Origin: Oenococcus sp. UCMA 16435
GTDB taxonomy: Bacteria > Bacillota > Bacilli > Lactobacillales > Lactobacillaceae
DNA length: 64,000 nt
Reading direction: 5' to 3'
Assembly (NCBI GenBank): GCA_004010835.2
Contig: CP030868.2
Span: forward strand, 1,240,001-1,304,000
Shown: piece by piece, positions 34,840 to 42,514 of the stretch
Position numbering within the stretch: position 1 is the first letter of the stretch
Layout: each line of letters opens with the position of its first letter
Notes under the pieces: model-generated
Databases searched by the model: none
Seen by the model: the letters and a program-made list of their open reading frames with translations, nothing else
Told to the model about the DNA's origin: nothing
Translations under genes and position numbers: made by a program

Positions 34840-35942
34840 TAGTTAATCCAAGAAATCAAAGCGAGGCCAAGGCTAATAACCAACAACAATACTAGCACGA
34901 ACAAATGTTGATGTTTTTTAATTAACAACATTGCGGCAAATTCCCTAAACCATCCTAGGGCCAGGTAGTTCCTGGTTGTTTTTGATGGAATGCCAAAAAT
35001 CTTCAAATTATAATTATTAGCAAAAGCAATGTAGTTGGCTCTTGTTAGATGATATGAATTTGTCACGAAGGCTAAACGGAGCCGCTTAGGATTTTCACTT
35101 TTTTGATCTTTTAAAATTTTTTGTATTGAGTTTTGAAAATTTTCTTTTGTATTAGTGGACTGATCTTCTAAAAAAACTTTCGTTGGAGAATAATTGTGTT
35201 TTAGGATCCAAGTTTGCATGGCTTGAGCCTCGCTTATTTTTTCATCATATCCTTGACCACCTGACATTATTAATTTTGGATTGTTATGTTTTATAGCAAA
35301 ATTAAGAGTTGTTTGCAAACGATTCTCCAGATTTTTCGAAACCAATTCGCCTTGGATTAAACCGGCCCCAAGTGTAATCGAGTAATCAAAGCTTTGATTA
35401 TTTTTAAGAATTTGTTTTCCTTTTAGATTAACGATAATGGTTTGCGTTATGAAATTAGTGAAGACGAAACCAAGATAAATAACAAATAGGGGTATAAAAG
35501 CAAATAAATAACTAATTACCGGTGGTAGAGATATTTTGAAAAGTTTTATCAAAATCATCAAACATAGTAGTGGAAAAATAATTGTTACTAATCTGGTTGA
35601 GAAGCGGTAGCGAGAACGATATTGGGTATTAATCGACATTCTAAAACTCCAAATCACCAGGGTAATTCCTGAATAAAGGGCTAAAGCTATAATCAGACCA
35701 ATAAAAAAACTTATCATAAATCTAAAAATGATAAAAAAATTCCCACCCAGTCTTGCTGAAATTATCAAAAGAGCCAGTAACAGACTCTCCCCTGCAAGAT
35801 TAAGAGCGAAAGCGGTTTTTAAATTACGATAATCATTGATTAGATAATAAACAAAAAGAACCAAGAAAATTAGGCTCATCGAAAGTAAAAATAAAATTGA
35901 TTGATTCGTTAAGACAAAACTCGTCTTTAGATTTTCTAACAC
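34839..35942 (-). CDS. DUF218 (ElyC/SanA/YdcF-type) membrane protein
   Basis: The 367-residue protein has five or so N-terminal TM helices, a DUF218 domain near 190-330 and a final TM helix. DUF218 signatures: SITLGAGLIQGELV, KLIMSGGQGYDEKISEAQAM, FLEDQSTNTKENF and FVTNSYHLTRA. Family members are tied to cell-envelope integrity and possibly to lipid carrier metabolism. It starts with GTG, 5 nt after the ecfT stop. Its link to vitamin transport in this operon is unexplained. Confidence 0.85.
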   Translation of the reverse strand: MLENLKTSFVLTNQSILFLLSMSLIFLVLFVYYLINDYRNLKTAFALNLAGESLLLALLIISARLGGNFFIIFRFMISFFIGLIIALALYSGITLVIWSFRMSINTQYRSRYRFSTRLVTIIFPLLCLMILIKLFKISLPPVISYLFAFIPLFVIYLGFVFTNFITQTIIVNLKGKQILKNNQSFDYSITLGAGLIQGELVSKNLENRLQTTLNFAIKHNNPKLIMSGGQGYDEKISEAQAMQTWILKHNYSPTKVFLEDQSTNTKENFQNSIQKILKDQKSENPKRLRLAFVTNSYHLTRANYIAFANNYNLKIFGIPSKTTRNYLALGWFREFAAMLLIKKHQHLFVLVLLLVISLGLALISWIN

Positions 35943-35946
35943 AGCC

Positions 35947-36597
35947 TTATTTTATCAGTGCGGCAATAATACTTAAAATTATCATGAATAAAAATTCAAA
36001 AATTTCTTTACGAGTTAAGGGATGCTGCTGGTAGTGAGTTCGTTTGGCATCTTCTAAAAAACCATGGGCATACATTGCCTGGCTTAAATTATTCGACCAG
36101 ACAAAAGAGTTATAAATTGCTTTTACATATAATTGTGGAGAAAAAATTGTTAATCGGACACCCCGCATTTTTCCAGAAGCTCTAATAATTTTTATTTGTC
36201 GATTCATTTTTGGCAAAAAATTTAATGCACCTAATATGCCATAAACGAAAGTGGAGTTGAGATGAAGGTCTTGTTCAAAACTGCGCATGAGTTGAGTTGT
36301 CGTTTGACTATATGCAATTACTCCGCCGAGGAACATATAAGCGTAGACACGCGAAGCCATAATCCAAGCAAAAATAACCGAGTGATCAACGCTTAAATCA
36401 AAGTACATGAACCAGCTGCCTACAAATGGAACAAAACCTATTAGAGCCAACCAAATAAACTTCTTAATTGAAACGCGTTTGAATGATAAATAAATTATCG
36501 CTCCGATGATTGTAAAAATATTCAGCCAAAGTGAACGAATAAAAGCCAATTCAAGACCGATAACAAAAACTAAAATAAATTTTAAGGCTGGTTTCAT
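35947..36597 (-). CDS. ecfT: ECF transporter transmembrane component EcfT
   Basis: EcfT (216 residues) couples the ATPases to the substrate-binding S component. It has about five TM helices and the cytosolic coupling helix region with an Ala-Arg-Gly-like motif: SGKMRGVRL (around residue 145) and MYAHGFLEDAKR (around 180). Its start overlaps the end of the ecfA gene. This is the CbiQ/EcfT family dedicated to the vitamin system downstream of the TPP riboswitch, likely not the shared ECF module. Confidence 0.9.
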   Translation of the reverse strand: MKPALKFILVFVIGLELAFIRSLWLNIFTIIGAIIYLSFKRVSIKKFIWLALIGFVPFVGSWFMYFDLSVDHSVIFAWIMASRVYAYMFLGGVIAYSQTTTQLMRSFEQDLHLNSTFVYGILGALNFLPKMNRQIKIIRASGKMRGVRLTIFSPQLYVKAIYNSFVWSNNLSQAMYAHGFLEDAKRTHYQQHPLTRKEIFEFLFMIILSIIAALIK

Positions 36598-37868
36598 GAT
36601 ATATTTTCCATTTTAATAAGCCGTTTCTCCTTAATTAAGTAAGCAGAACTAATAATTTTGTCCAAGGCAAATAGTTGGTGACTAATAAATATTTTCGTCG
36701 ATTTTGATTCTTTTAAGAGGCTAATTAAATTTAAAACCGACTTTTTATCAAGACCGGAAAAAGGTTCATCGAGCAAAACAATTTCTGGAGCTTGAATCAT
36801 TAATAATAAAATTTGTAACTTTTTTTGTTCGCCACCTGAAAGAGTATATACTGATGATTCCAAAAGCTTATCTAAAGAGAGTTTTTTCAACCATTCATCA
36901 ATTTGCTGTTGCCTATCTAAATAATGATTGAAGACTTTCTTTTTGCTTAATTGAATTTCTTCGGCAACAGTGGTTTTTAAAAAACTATCACTGGAATTTT
37001 GAAAAGCCAAAGAAAGTCGACCATACGTTTTAATTTTTCCTTTGTATTTTTGTAGTCCAGCAATTGATTTAAGCAATGTTGATTTACCCGATCCGTTTTC
37101 TCCAGAAATTAAAACATTTTCTTGATTAAAAATTTCTGTTTTTAGATTATCTAATAAAAGACGGTCGGAAAAACGAACAGACAAGTTTTTAATTATTATT
37201 CTTTGCTTTCCATGACCTTCCTTTAGGTGAAAATTGTTTTTATATCTAAAACTTTTATAGAAGTTATCAAAATTATTTTTTTCTAAAATTCTGATTTCTT
37301 GATTTTCAAATAAAAAAATTCGATCGGCAAGTCCTTGGTAAATTAGAGGGTTATGGTCAGCAACGATAATTGTTTTCCCGGATTTACGCAGGGCTTTTAC
37401 TTTATCCAGCAGAAATGTAACGTTTTTTTGATCGACGCTAGCAAAAGGCTCATCTAAAATTACCAAATCCGATTTTAAATTGGCAGCTTCGGCCAAAGCC
37501 AAACGTTGTTGCTCACCGCCGGAAAGTGTGTATACGAACTGGTTTTTTTTATCAGATAAGTGAAATTCCCTTAAAATTTTATCTATTTCTTGACCGATTT
37601 TTTGACCGGGAAAGCGAAGGTTTTCCAGTAAAAAGACCAATTCCAACAAAGGTGTTTCCATTGTAAATTGTTGATCGGGATTTTGAAAAACACGAGCAAC
37701 TGTCTGTTGATAGTCATTGACTATCTGGTTTATAAAAGTTGTTTTTCCAGAACCGGAAACGCCGGAAAGCAAAATAAATTCTCCAGCATGAATTGATAAA
37801 TTTATTTTTTTAAGAATTAGTTTGTTTTCAATTCTTATATCTTGATTGTGAAATTCTATGACTGGCAA
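36594..37868 (-). CDS. Fused two-domain ECF ATPase (YkoD-like)
   Basis: This 424-residue protein has two ABC ATPase domains in tandem. First: Walker A SGVSGSGKTTFIN, signature LSGGEQQRLALAEA, Walker B DLVILDEPFAS. Second: GENGSGKSTLLKS, LSGGEQKKLQILLLM, VLLDEPFSGLD. It resembles YkoD, the dedicated ATPase of the YkoEDC thiamine/HMP transporter. It abuts the YkoE-like gene (stop and start adjacent). The linker between domains is about 20 residues. Confidence 0.93.
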   Translation of the reverse strand: MPVIEFHNQDIRIENKLILKKINLSIHAGEFILLSGVSGSGKTTFINQIVNDYQQTVARVFQNPDQQFTMETPLLELVFLLENLRFPGQKIGQEIDKILREFHLSDKKNQFVYTLSGGEQQRLALAEAANLKSDLVILDEPFASVDQKNVTFLLDKVKALRKSGKTIIVADHNPLIYQGLADRIFLFENQEIRILEKNNFDNFYKSFRYKNNFHLKEGHGKQRIIIKNLSVRFSDRLLLDNLKTEIFNQENVLISGENGSGKSTLLKSIAGLQKYKGKIKTYGRLSLAFQNSSDSFLKTTVAEEIQLSKKKVFNHYLDRQQQIDEWLKKLSLDKLLESSVYTLSGGEQKKLQILLLMIQAPEIVLLDEPFSGLDKKSVLNLISLLKESKSTKIFISHQLFALDKIISSAYLIKEKRLIKMENIS

Positions 37869-38486
37869 TTATTTTACTAGCTTTGCTCTTTGAAGAATTT
37901 TATAAATAAAAAAGATAATAATTCCGGAAAAAATAAAAATTGATATGAACCAAATAATTAGTAAAGCCAACGTAAAGTTAAAAGGCAGTTTATTGTAAGA
38001 AGCGTTGAAGTAATTGTAGCCAAAAGAAATGATCGTTGAGGTAATTGTTGAAAACCAAAGGCCAGTCATTGGTTTTTTATAACCGGTGAGAGCGAAACCA
38101 ATTTCTGTGCCGGCTCCCTGCATAATTCCCCAGATTAAATCTGAGACCCCCCAAGCTGAACCGATAACCATTTCAATGATTGCTGCCAATAATTCGCCAA
38201 GTAAGGCCGAACCTGGTTTCTTAACAATCAAAGCGGCAATCGGTCCTGCCATCACCCATAAACCGATTGTCGCAGCGGTTGCTACTTGTTGAGAAATTTG
38301 TGAAGCACCGATTGCTGCTGTAATTGAATGTGAGGCTAAAAAACTTACGATTGGCCCACTCATTGAAACAAAAGCGTTCCATGGAAGACCGAAAGCAAAA
38401 AATAAAGCTCCAAAGATTACACCAATTAGTCCGATCATGATAACGTCTTTAATTTTCCAAACATTTGTTGTTGTTCTCGCTGCCAT
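37869..38486 (-). CDS. ykoE: YkoE-like ECF S component (thiamine or precursor)
   Basis: This about 205-residue integral membrane protein (6 TM) matches YkoE: GVIFGALFFAFGLPWNAF, SHSITAAIGASQISQ, MAGPIAALIVKKPGSALLGELLAA, and IEMVIGSAWGVSDLIWGIMQGAGTEIGFALTGYK. YkoE binds thiamine or hydroxymethylpyrimidine. The ATG at 38486 follows GGAGGA, whereas the longer TTG start (38501) is within the ribosome binding site. It is directly preceded by a TPP riboswitch and terminator. Confidence 0.92.
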   Translation of the reverse strand: MAARTTTNVWKIKDVIMIGLIGVIFGALFFAFGLPWNAFVSMSGPIVSFLASHSITAAIGASQISQQVATAATIGLWVMAGPIAALIVKKPGSALLGELLAAIIEMVIGSAWGVSDLIWGIMQGAGTEIGFALTGYKKPMTGLWFSTITSTIISFGYNYFNASYNKLPFNFTLALLIIWFISIFIFSGIIIFFIYKILQRAKLVK

Positions 38487-38513
38487 ATAAAGTTCCTCCA
38501 AATACAGAATAAT

Positions 38514-38542
38514 AAAAAGAGCCGAAAGATAACGACTCTTTT
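38514..38542 (-). terminator. Terminator of the TPP riboswitch
   Basis: On the minus strand, AAAAGAGTC pairs with GGCTCTTTTT (one G-U pair), followed by more T residues, between the aptamer and the YkoE start. It should form when thiamine pyrophosphate is bound. Confidence 0.85.
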
Positions 38543-38544
38543 CG

Positions 38545-38623
38545 CTATCTCCCTACGCAGGTACTAACCTACAGGTTCGATGGGTAAATCTCAGCCCTTA
38601 AAAGGAAAAGGCACCCCAGATAG
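38545..38623 (-). ncRNA. TPP riboswitch (THI element)
   Basis: On the minus strand the conserved aptamer parts are in order: GGGGTGCC, GGCTGAGAT, ACCC, GAACCTG, and TTAGTACCTGCGTAGGGA. P1 forms from CTATCT (38618-38623 complement) with AGATAG (38545-38550 complement). Spacing and motif order fit a class TPP sensor controlling the downstream transport operon. Confidence 0.97.
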
Positions 38624-38657
38624 AAGTATTCAGCTCTTCATTGATTCTAGCATATGA

Positions 38658-39272
38658 TCATTTGACTAACTTAGCTTTTTTTAAAACTTGGAAAATAATC
38701 AAGTCCATTAATCCTGCGAAAATAAAAATTGATAAAAACCAGATTAAGAAAAGAACCAGTACGTAACTAAATTCAAATTTATAGTAGGATTTTTCAAAAT
38801 AATGATAAACGAAACTGATAACACTGCCTGTTATTACTGATAACCAAAGGCCTAATCTTGGTTTTTTATACATAGTTATCGCAAAGCCTGCTTCGATTCC
38901 GGCTCCTTGGACAATTCCCCAAATTATGTCCAAAACTCCCCAAGCCGAACCAATAACCATTTCGACAATCGAAGCAACCAAATTGGATAGGAAAGCTGAC
39001 CCTGGCTTTTTTAGAATCAAAGCGGCAATCGGTCCCGCCATCATAAACAGACCGGTTGTAGCAGCCGTTGTAATTTGAGCAGCGATTAAAGAAGCCGAAA
39101 GAGAACTTGCCAGAGAATGCCCGGACAAAAAAGTTGCGAGTGGCGTGAACAAGCTTATAAAAGCGTTCCATGGCAATCCGAATCCAAAATAGAGAACCCC
39201 AAAGATCACGCCGATCAAAGCAGCTAAAATAACATCAATTATTTTCCAATGTTTATTATTCTTCATTTCCAT
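38658..39272 (-). CDS. Second YkoE-like ECF S component (paralogue)
   Basis: The protein (about 204 residues) is a paralogue of the first YkoE-like gene: GVIFGVLYFGFGLPWNAF, FMMAGPIAALILKKPGSAF, and GSAWGVLDIIWGIVQGAGIEAGFAI. It ends KKAKLVK like its neighbour (QRAKLVK). It lies upstream of the riboswitch on the same strand, so it is not under that riboswitch and would be expressed separately. ATGs at 39272 and 39266 both lie close to GGGATGG; the track-long start (TTG 39293) is less likely. Substrate may be a related thiamine precursor. Confidence 0.88.
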   Translation of the reverse strand: MEMKNNKHWKIIDVILAALIGVIFGVLYFGFGLPWNAFISLFTPLATFLSGHSLASSLSASLIAAQITTAATTGLFMMAGPIAALILKKPGSAFLSNLVASIVEMVIGSAWGVLDIIWGIVQGAGIEAGFAITMYKKPRLGLWLSVITGSVISFVYHYFEKSYYKFEFSYVLVLFLIWFLSIFIFAGLMDLIIFQVLKKAKLVK

Positions 39273-39295
39273 CCCAACGTAAAAATTATTCAAGC

Positions 39296-39309
39296 GCTAA
39301 AATTTTAGC
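39296..39309. promoter_or_regulatory. 14-bp palindrome in a divergent promoter
   Basis: GCTAAAATTTTAGC is a perfect palindrome between the divergent YkoE-like and RluD-like genes. Each strand presents TAAAAT, which resembles a -10 box. On the plus strand it ends 9 nt before ATG 39313. Confidence 0.5.
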
Positions 39310-39312
39310 ATA

Positions 39313-40218
39313 ATGCCATTCTACCAATATAGTTTTATCATTCCGGACAATTTTGTCAGTAAAAGTATCAAAGAATTGCTGACCCGTTGGCTTATTCCAC
39401 GATCCATCCGTGGTCTTTTGCGGCAAAAGAAACGTTTGCTTCTTAATGGTCAAAATATCCCAACTTCAGAATTTCTTTTGCCAGGAGATAAATTGTCTTT
39501 TTGTTTAGCAGTATCTGATTTTTCCAAACAACAGAATTATCTTCCAAACGCCGAGCAACGGTTGCAGATTTTGTTTGAAAGTGAAGACTATTTGCTTGTT
39601 AATAAACCTGCCGGTATGAAAATGCATCCGCATTCGCCAAAAGAAACAGACACACTTTTAAATTATGTTGAGGCTCAACTACAGGATCATTTTTCCCGAG
39701 CCTGTCTGGCACATGCCTTTATGGTTCACCGGATTGATCGAGACACATCCGGGATTGTCATTGTTGCCAAAAACCCGTTAGCAGTTGGTATCTTAGACCA
39801 ACTGCTTGCTCAAAAAAGAATTAAACGAACGTATTTGGCTTGGGTTTCTGGAAATCTTGAAAATAAAAAAGGTACTATTAATCAAGCAATTTCTGTGGAT
39901 CCGCTTGATCCCTATAAAAGAATTGTTTGCCAAACAGGCCAAAAAGCAATTACTCATTGGACCAAAATCCATACTGTTTATCAAAATACACTTGTGCGAA
40001 TTAATTTGGAGACTGGCCGGACCCACCAAATCCGTGTCCATTTTGCCTCAATTGGTCATCCAATTGTTGGTGACCGCCTTTATAACGGACCGGTTTATGG
40101 TAGGCTGCTGCTCCATTCGGCAACGATTAAACTGCCTGATTTGTTTTCTGATTATGGTCGGATCAAAACGATCAGTACACCGTTGGCAGCGGATTTCCCC
40201 CGGCAGTTGCTGCTATAA
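39313..40218 (+). CDS. RluD/RluA-family pseudouridine synthase
   Basis: The 301-residue protein has an N-terminal S4-like part (about 10-75) and a catalytic domain with VNKPAGMKMHPHS, then MVHRIDRDTSGIVIVAKN (about 143-160, catalytic Asp in the HRIDRDTSG motif), RTYLAWVSG, and ETGRTHQIRVHFASIGHPIVGD near the end. It isomerises uridine in rRNA or tRNA; the exact site cannot be told. No Shine-Dalgarno is seen, and a TAAAAT -10 (39298-39303) ends 9 nt from the ATG. Confidence 0.92.
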   Translation: MPFYQYSFIIPDNFVSKSIKELLTRWLIPRSIRGLLRQKKRLLLNGQNIPTSEFLLPGDKLSFCLAVSDFSKQQNYLPNAEQRLQILFESEDYLLVNKPAGMKMHPHSPKETDTLLNYVEAQLQDHFSRACLAHAFMVHRIDRDTSGIVIVAKNPLAVGILDQLLAQKRIKRTYLAWVSGNLENKKGTINQAISVDPLDPYKRIVCQTGQKAITHWTKIHTVYQNTLVRINLETGRTHQIRVHFASIGHPIVGDRLYNGPVYGRLLLHSATIKLPDLFSDYGRIKTISTPLAADFPRQLLL

Positions 40219-40537
40219 CTTTTTAAGATTACTATCTTTATACAAATGGCAATATGCTCTAAAATTATTCGATAATAAAGGAATAATAGATTATTCAAGA
40301 AATATCAAAGGACATAGTTATTGCTGTTACGGAAGCGATTATTTAAAATGTTTTGAAGTCCAACGATTCTTAATGGAGACGTAATTTGAAAACAAATCAA
40401 GAAAATTATCGATAAATTATTGTGGGAAATTAAATGATCGGTCGATTAAGCAAAAAACTCCTCCGTTATTGTGGCAAATAATTAGTTTTTTTCTAACTTA
40501 ATTTATGTTTAATTACGTGGGACTTATACTTTAATTA
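40219..40537. other. Intergenic region with possible gene remnant
   Basis: No gene with a start and ribosome binding site is seen. One plus-strand frame between 40250 and 40384 reads like protein (WQYALKLFDNKGIIDYSRN), but has no start of its own and may be a decayed fragment. Just before the next gene a TATACT box (40525-40530) lies 7 nt from the ATG. Confidence 0.4.
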
Positions 40538-40990
40538 ATGGCTAAACGAGTTCCACCTTTTTTAACACCTCCAGCAATTGTTTCAATTGTAATTGCTTTG
40601 GGAGCGGTCAATGTTGTGACAAATGCAACGACGCATACCTCAGAAGGGGCGCCGGATACTAAATATAGTTCAAGTTATAGTTCTTCTTCGAGTTCTGTTT
40701 CGATGTCCTCAAAATCGAAATCGAAAAAGTCTTCTAGTTCTGATTCCAGTTCTAGTTCCGATTTATCAAGTTCTGATTCTAGTTCCGATTTATCGAGTTC
40801 TTCTGGATCTTCGCCAACAAGTTCAAGTGATGCTGATTCTTCAAGCTCGTCATCGCCAACAAGTTCTACGAGCACTTCTTCAGTTTCTAGTTCAAGTAGT
40901 TCTTCTAGCAATACCGATACTAATACCAATACCAATACGAACACTGACAATACGAATACTACCGGTACCAATACGACAGGAGGTCAATAA
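40538..40990 (+). CDS. Membrane-anchored Ser-rich low-complexity protein
   Basis: The 150-residue protein has an N-terminal hydrophobic segment (PPAIVSIVIALGAVNVV, about 11-28), then about 120 residues made nearly only of Ser, with Asp, Thr and Lys: SSSSDSSSSSDLSSS repeats, then a switch to a Thr-Asn region (SNTDTNTNTNTNTDN). The tail would be outside and disordered, like the stalk of wall-associated glycoproteins, but there is no LPxTG. No Shine-Dalgarno; TATACT lies 7 nt before the ATG. Its stop overlaps the next start (TAATG). Confidence 0.75.
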   Translation: MAKRVPPFLTPPAIVSIVIALGAVNVVTNATTHTSEGAPDTKYSSSYSSSSSSVSMSSKSKSKKSSSSDSSSSSDLSSSDSSSDLSSSSGSSPTSSSDADSSSSSSPTSSTSTSSVSSSSSSSSNTDTNTNTNTNTDNTNTTGTNTTGGQ

Positions 40991-41793
40991 TGGGGGGATT
41001 AAGCTTATTAACTATTATTAACCAATGGCTTGGTTTTTTTAGCGTCCGTAATCAGGCTCGTGGTCGAATTTATTCGATAGTTGGTTTTATCGCAAATTTT
41101 TATCTTCTTTATGTCGGTGTCCGTCTTGTAATTAATCATCAACTCTGGGGCTGGCTCATTTTATTGGCCTTTTTGATCTTATTTTATTTTTCGATTTTAA
41201 ATATTATTTATTACTTTACCGACAAAGTTATGAAATGGGATATATCGCCTTTTGTCGACAAAATTTTAGGTGGTGGAAAAGAAGAAGAGGAAGCTTTGAA
41301 AACTGTTCCCGCCAATGGTTTATATTCCCGTGATCAGGTTTTGGATACTTCTATTTTTGCGGATTATGAACAACGTCAGAATTTGGATTATCTTTTTCAA
41401 CAGATGAAAGAAGCGAAATTGGTTTCCAGCAATTATGGACAGATGTCGCATTTTAAAATTAAAGATTATTTGGCTGAACATAGTTCGATTGAAGCGAATT
41501 ATCCAGGGACATTGTTGCCTTATTTTGATATGAAATACGCACCGAATGGTTTGGTTATTTATGGCGGAATAAACGAAATATCTGCCCGGCCAATTGGCTT
41601 GATCACGAAAGTTGGTTTAAGCGATGCGATTTTGGCAGTTAGGGAGTATCATTTGTCATTAGCTTCGGTGGTTTTACATGGTGGCGAAGGTTTGGTAGTT
41701 GATCAAGCGACCGGAAAAGCTGTTAAGCGAAATCTTCCAATTTACCTAACTGCTGAAGTTGCTTATCAAAAACGGATAAATAATAATATTTGA
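40990..41793 (+). CDS. Membrane protein of unknown function, partner of the Ser-rich protein
   Basis: The 267-residue protein has two TM helices near the N-terminus (about 27-47 and 51-77, after SVRNQARGRIYSIVGFIANF) and a soluble C-terminal domain of about 180 residues with motifs such as ANGLYSRDQVLD, LPYFDMKYAPNGLVIYGGINEISARPIG and REYHLSLASVVLHGGE. I think it belongs to an uncharacterised lactobacillar family but cannot name it. Coupling through TAATG says it is made together with the Ser-rich protein. Confidence 0.7.
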   Translation: MGGLSLLTIINQWLGFFSVRNQARGRIYSIVGFIANFYLLYVGVRLVINHQLWGWLILLAFLILFYFSILNIIYYFTDKVMKWDISPFVDKILGGGKEEEEALKTVPANGLYSRDQVLDTSIFADYEQRQNLDYLFQQMKEAKLVSSNYGQMSHFKIKDYLAEHSSIEANYPGTLLPYFDMKYAPNGLVIYGGINEISARPIGLITKVGLSDAILAVREYHLSLASVVLHGGEGLVVDQATGKAVKRNLPIYLTAEVAYQKRINNNI

Positions 41794-41847
41794 CATCTGT
41801 TTTACAGGTGTTATTATTTAGATCTGTACGGAATGAATAATCATTCC
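41790..41847 (+). promoter_or_regulatory. tetR promoter and 18-bp palindromic operator
   Basis: TTGACA (41790-41795) and TATTAT (41812-41817) have 16-nt spacing. The operator GGAATGAATAATCATTCC (41830-41847) is a perfect inverted repeat (7-bp arms, 4-bp spacer). An ACATCTG/CAGGTGT hairpin (41793-41811) overlaps the promoter and could terminate the preceding gene. Confidence 0.78.
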
Positions 41848-41861
41848 TAGAGGTAAAAAAT

Positions 41862-42443
41862 ATGCCTGAAACAATTAAAAATATCAGTAAAAAAGATGCA
41901 ATTTTCAAAGCAGCTTTACAACTTTTTTCCCATCGTAGTTTCGATGGAACAACGATTCCGGAAATAGCTCGCGTTGCTAACGTTGGTGCGGGGACTATCT
42001 ATCGTTATTTTATTTCCAAAGAAGATTTGGTGAACGAACTATTTGTAAGAGTTCTTGATGATTTTACGGAACATCTTCAGGCAGGTTTGCACGGACAGAT
42101 GGATACAAGGACCCGTTTTCATCATTTATTTAATAACGCTTGGAACTATGTTATGAACAATGTTGAAGCTTTTCTTTTTATTAATTTAAATGACGAAGCG
42201 ACTTATTTAAATGATCGAAGTCGAAAAAGTTTTTCTCGAATGTGGGATTATATTGCTGAAATGGTTGAACAGGGAGCTGATAAAGGCGAATTAATCAAAT
42301 TGGATCCCAAATTTGTTGCCAGCCTAGTCTATGGACCGTTAATTCCAATCTCAAAGCGTTTTAATAATGATAATCGCCAAGCATCTCAGGCACTTGCAAA
42401 GGCTTTGGAAGAAGCAACTTGGAGGGCAATCAGCACAGATTAG
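41862..42443 (+). CDS. TetR-family repressor
   Basis: The 193-residue regulator has a TetR helix-turn-helix near the N-terminus: ALQLFSHRSFDGTTIPEIARVANVG and GAGTIYRYFISKEDLVNEL, followed by an all-helical ligand domain. It is flanked by two copies of GGAATGA-N4-TCATTCC, one before itself and one before the YhgE/Pip gene. So it very likely represses itself and that exporter gene. AGAGG is 7-8 nt from the ATG. The inducer is not apparent. Confidence 0.92.
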   Translation: MPETIKNISKKDAIFKAALQLFSHRSFDGTTIPEIARVANVGAGTIYRYFISKEDLVNELFVRVLDDFTEHLQAGLHGQMDTRTRFHHLFNNAWNYVMNNVEAFLFINLNDEATYLNDRSRKSFSRMWDYIAEMVEQGADKGELIKLDPKFVASLVYGPLIPISKRFNNDNRQASQALAKALEEATWRAISTD

Positions 42444-42459
42444 TTTTTTTGTTTCATTA

Positions 42460-42477
42460 GGAATGATTGTTCATTCC
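42460..42477 (+). promoter_or_regulatory. Second TetR operator
   Basis: GGAATGATTGTTCATTCC has the same 7-bp arms and 4-bp spacer as the copy at 41830-41847. It lies between tetR and the membrane protein gene, 38 nt before that start. Confidence 0.85.
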
Positions 42478-42514
42478 GAATAATTTTGTTTTTATTAGGG
42501 AAAGGAATTTTTGA

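Noticed and set aside
40250..40384. Protein-like frame after the RluD gene
   Set aside because: It has no start or ribosome binding site of its own, and is only open because it continues a shadow frame; kept as a possible remnant in the intergenic note.
40675..40971. 98-residue Glu/Leu-rich minus-strand frame
   Set aside because: It is the complement of the Ser-rich repeats and has no independent start signals.
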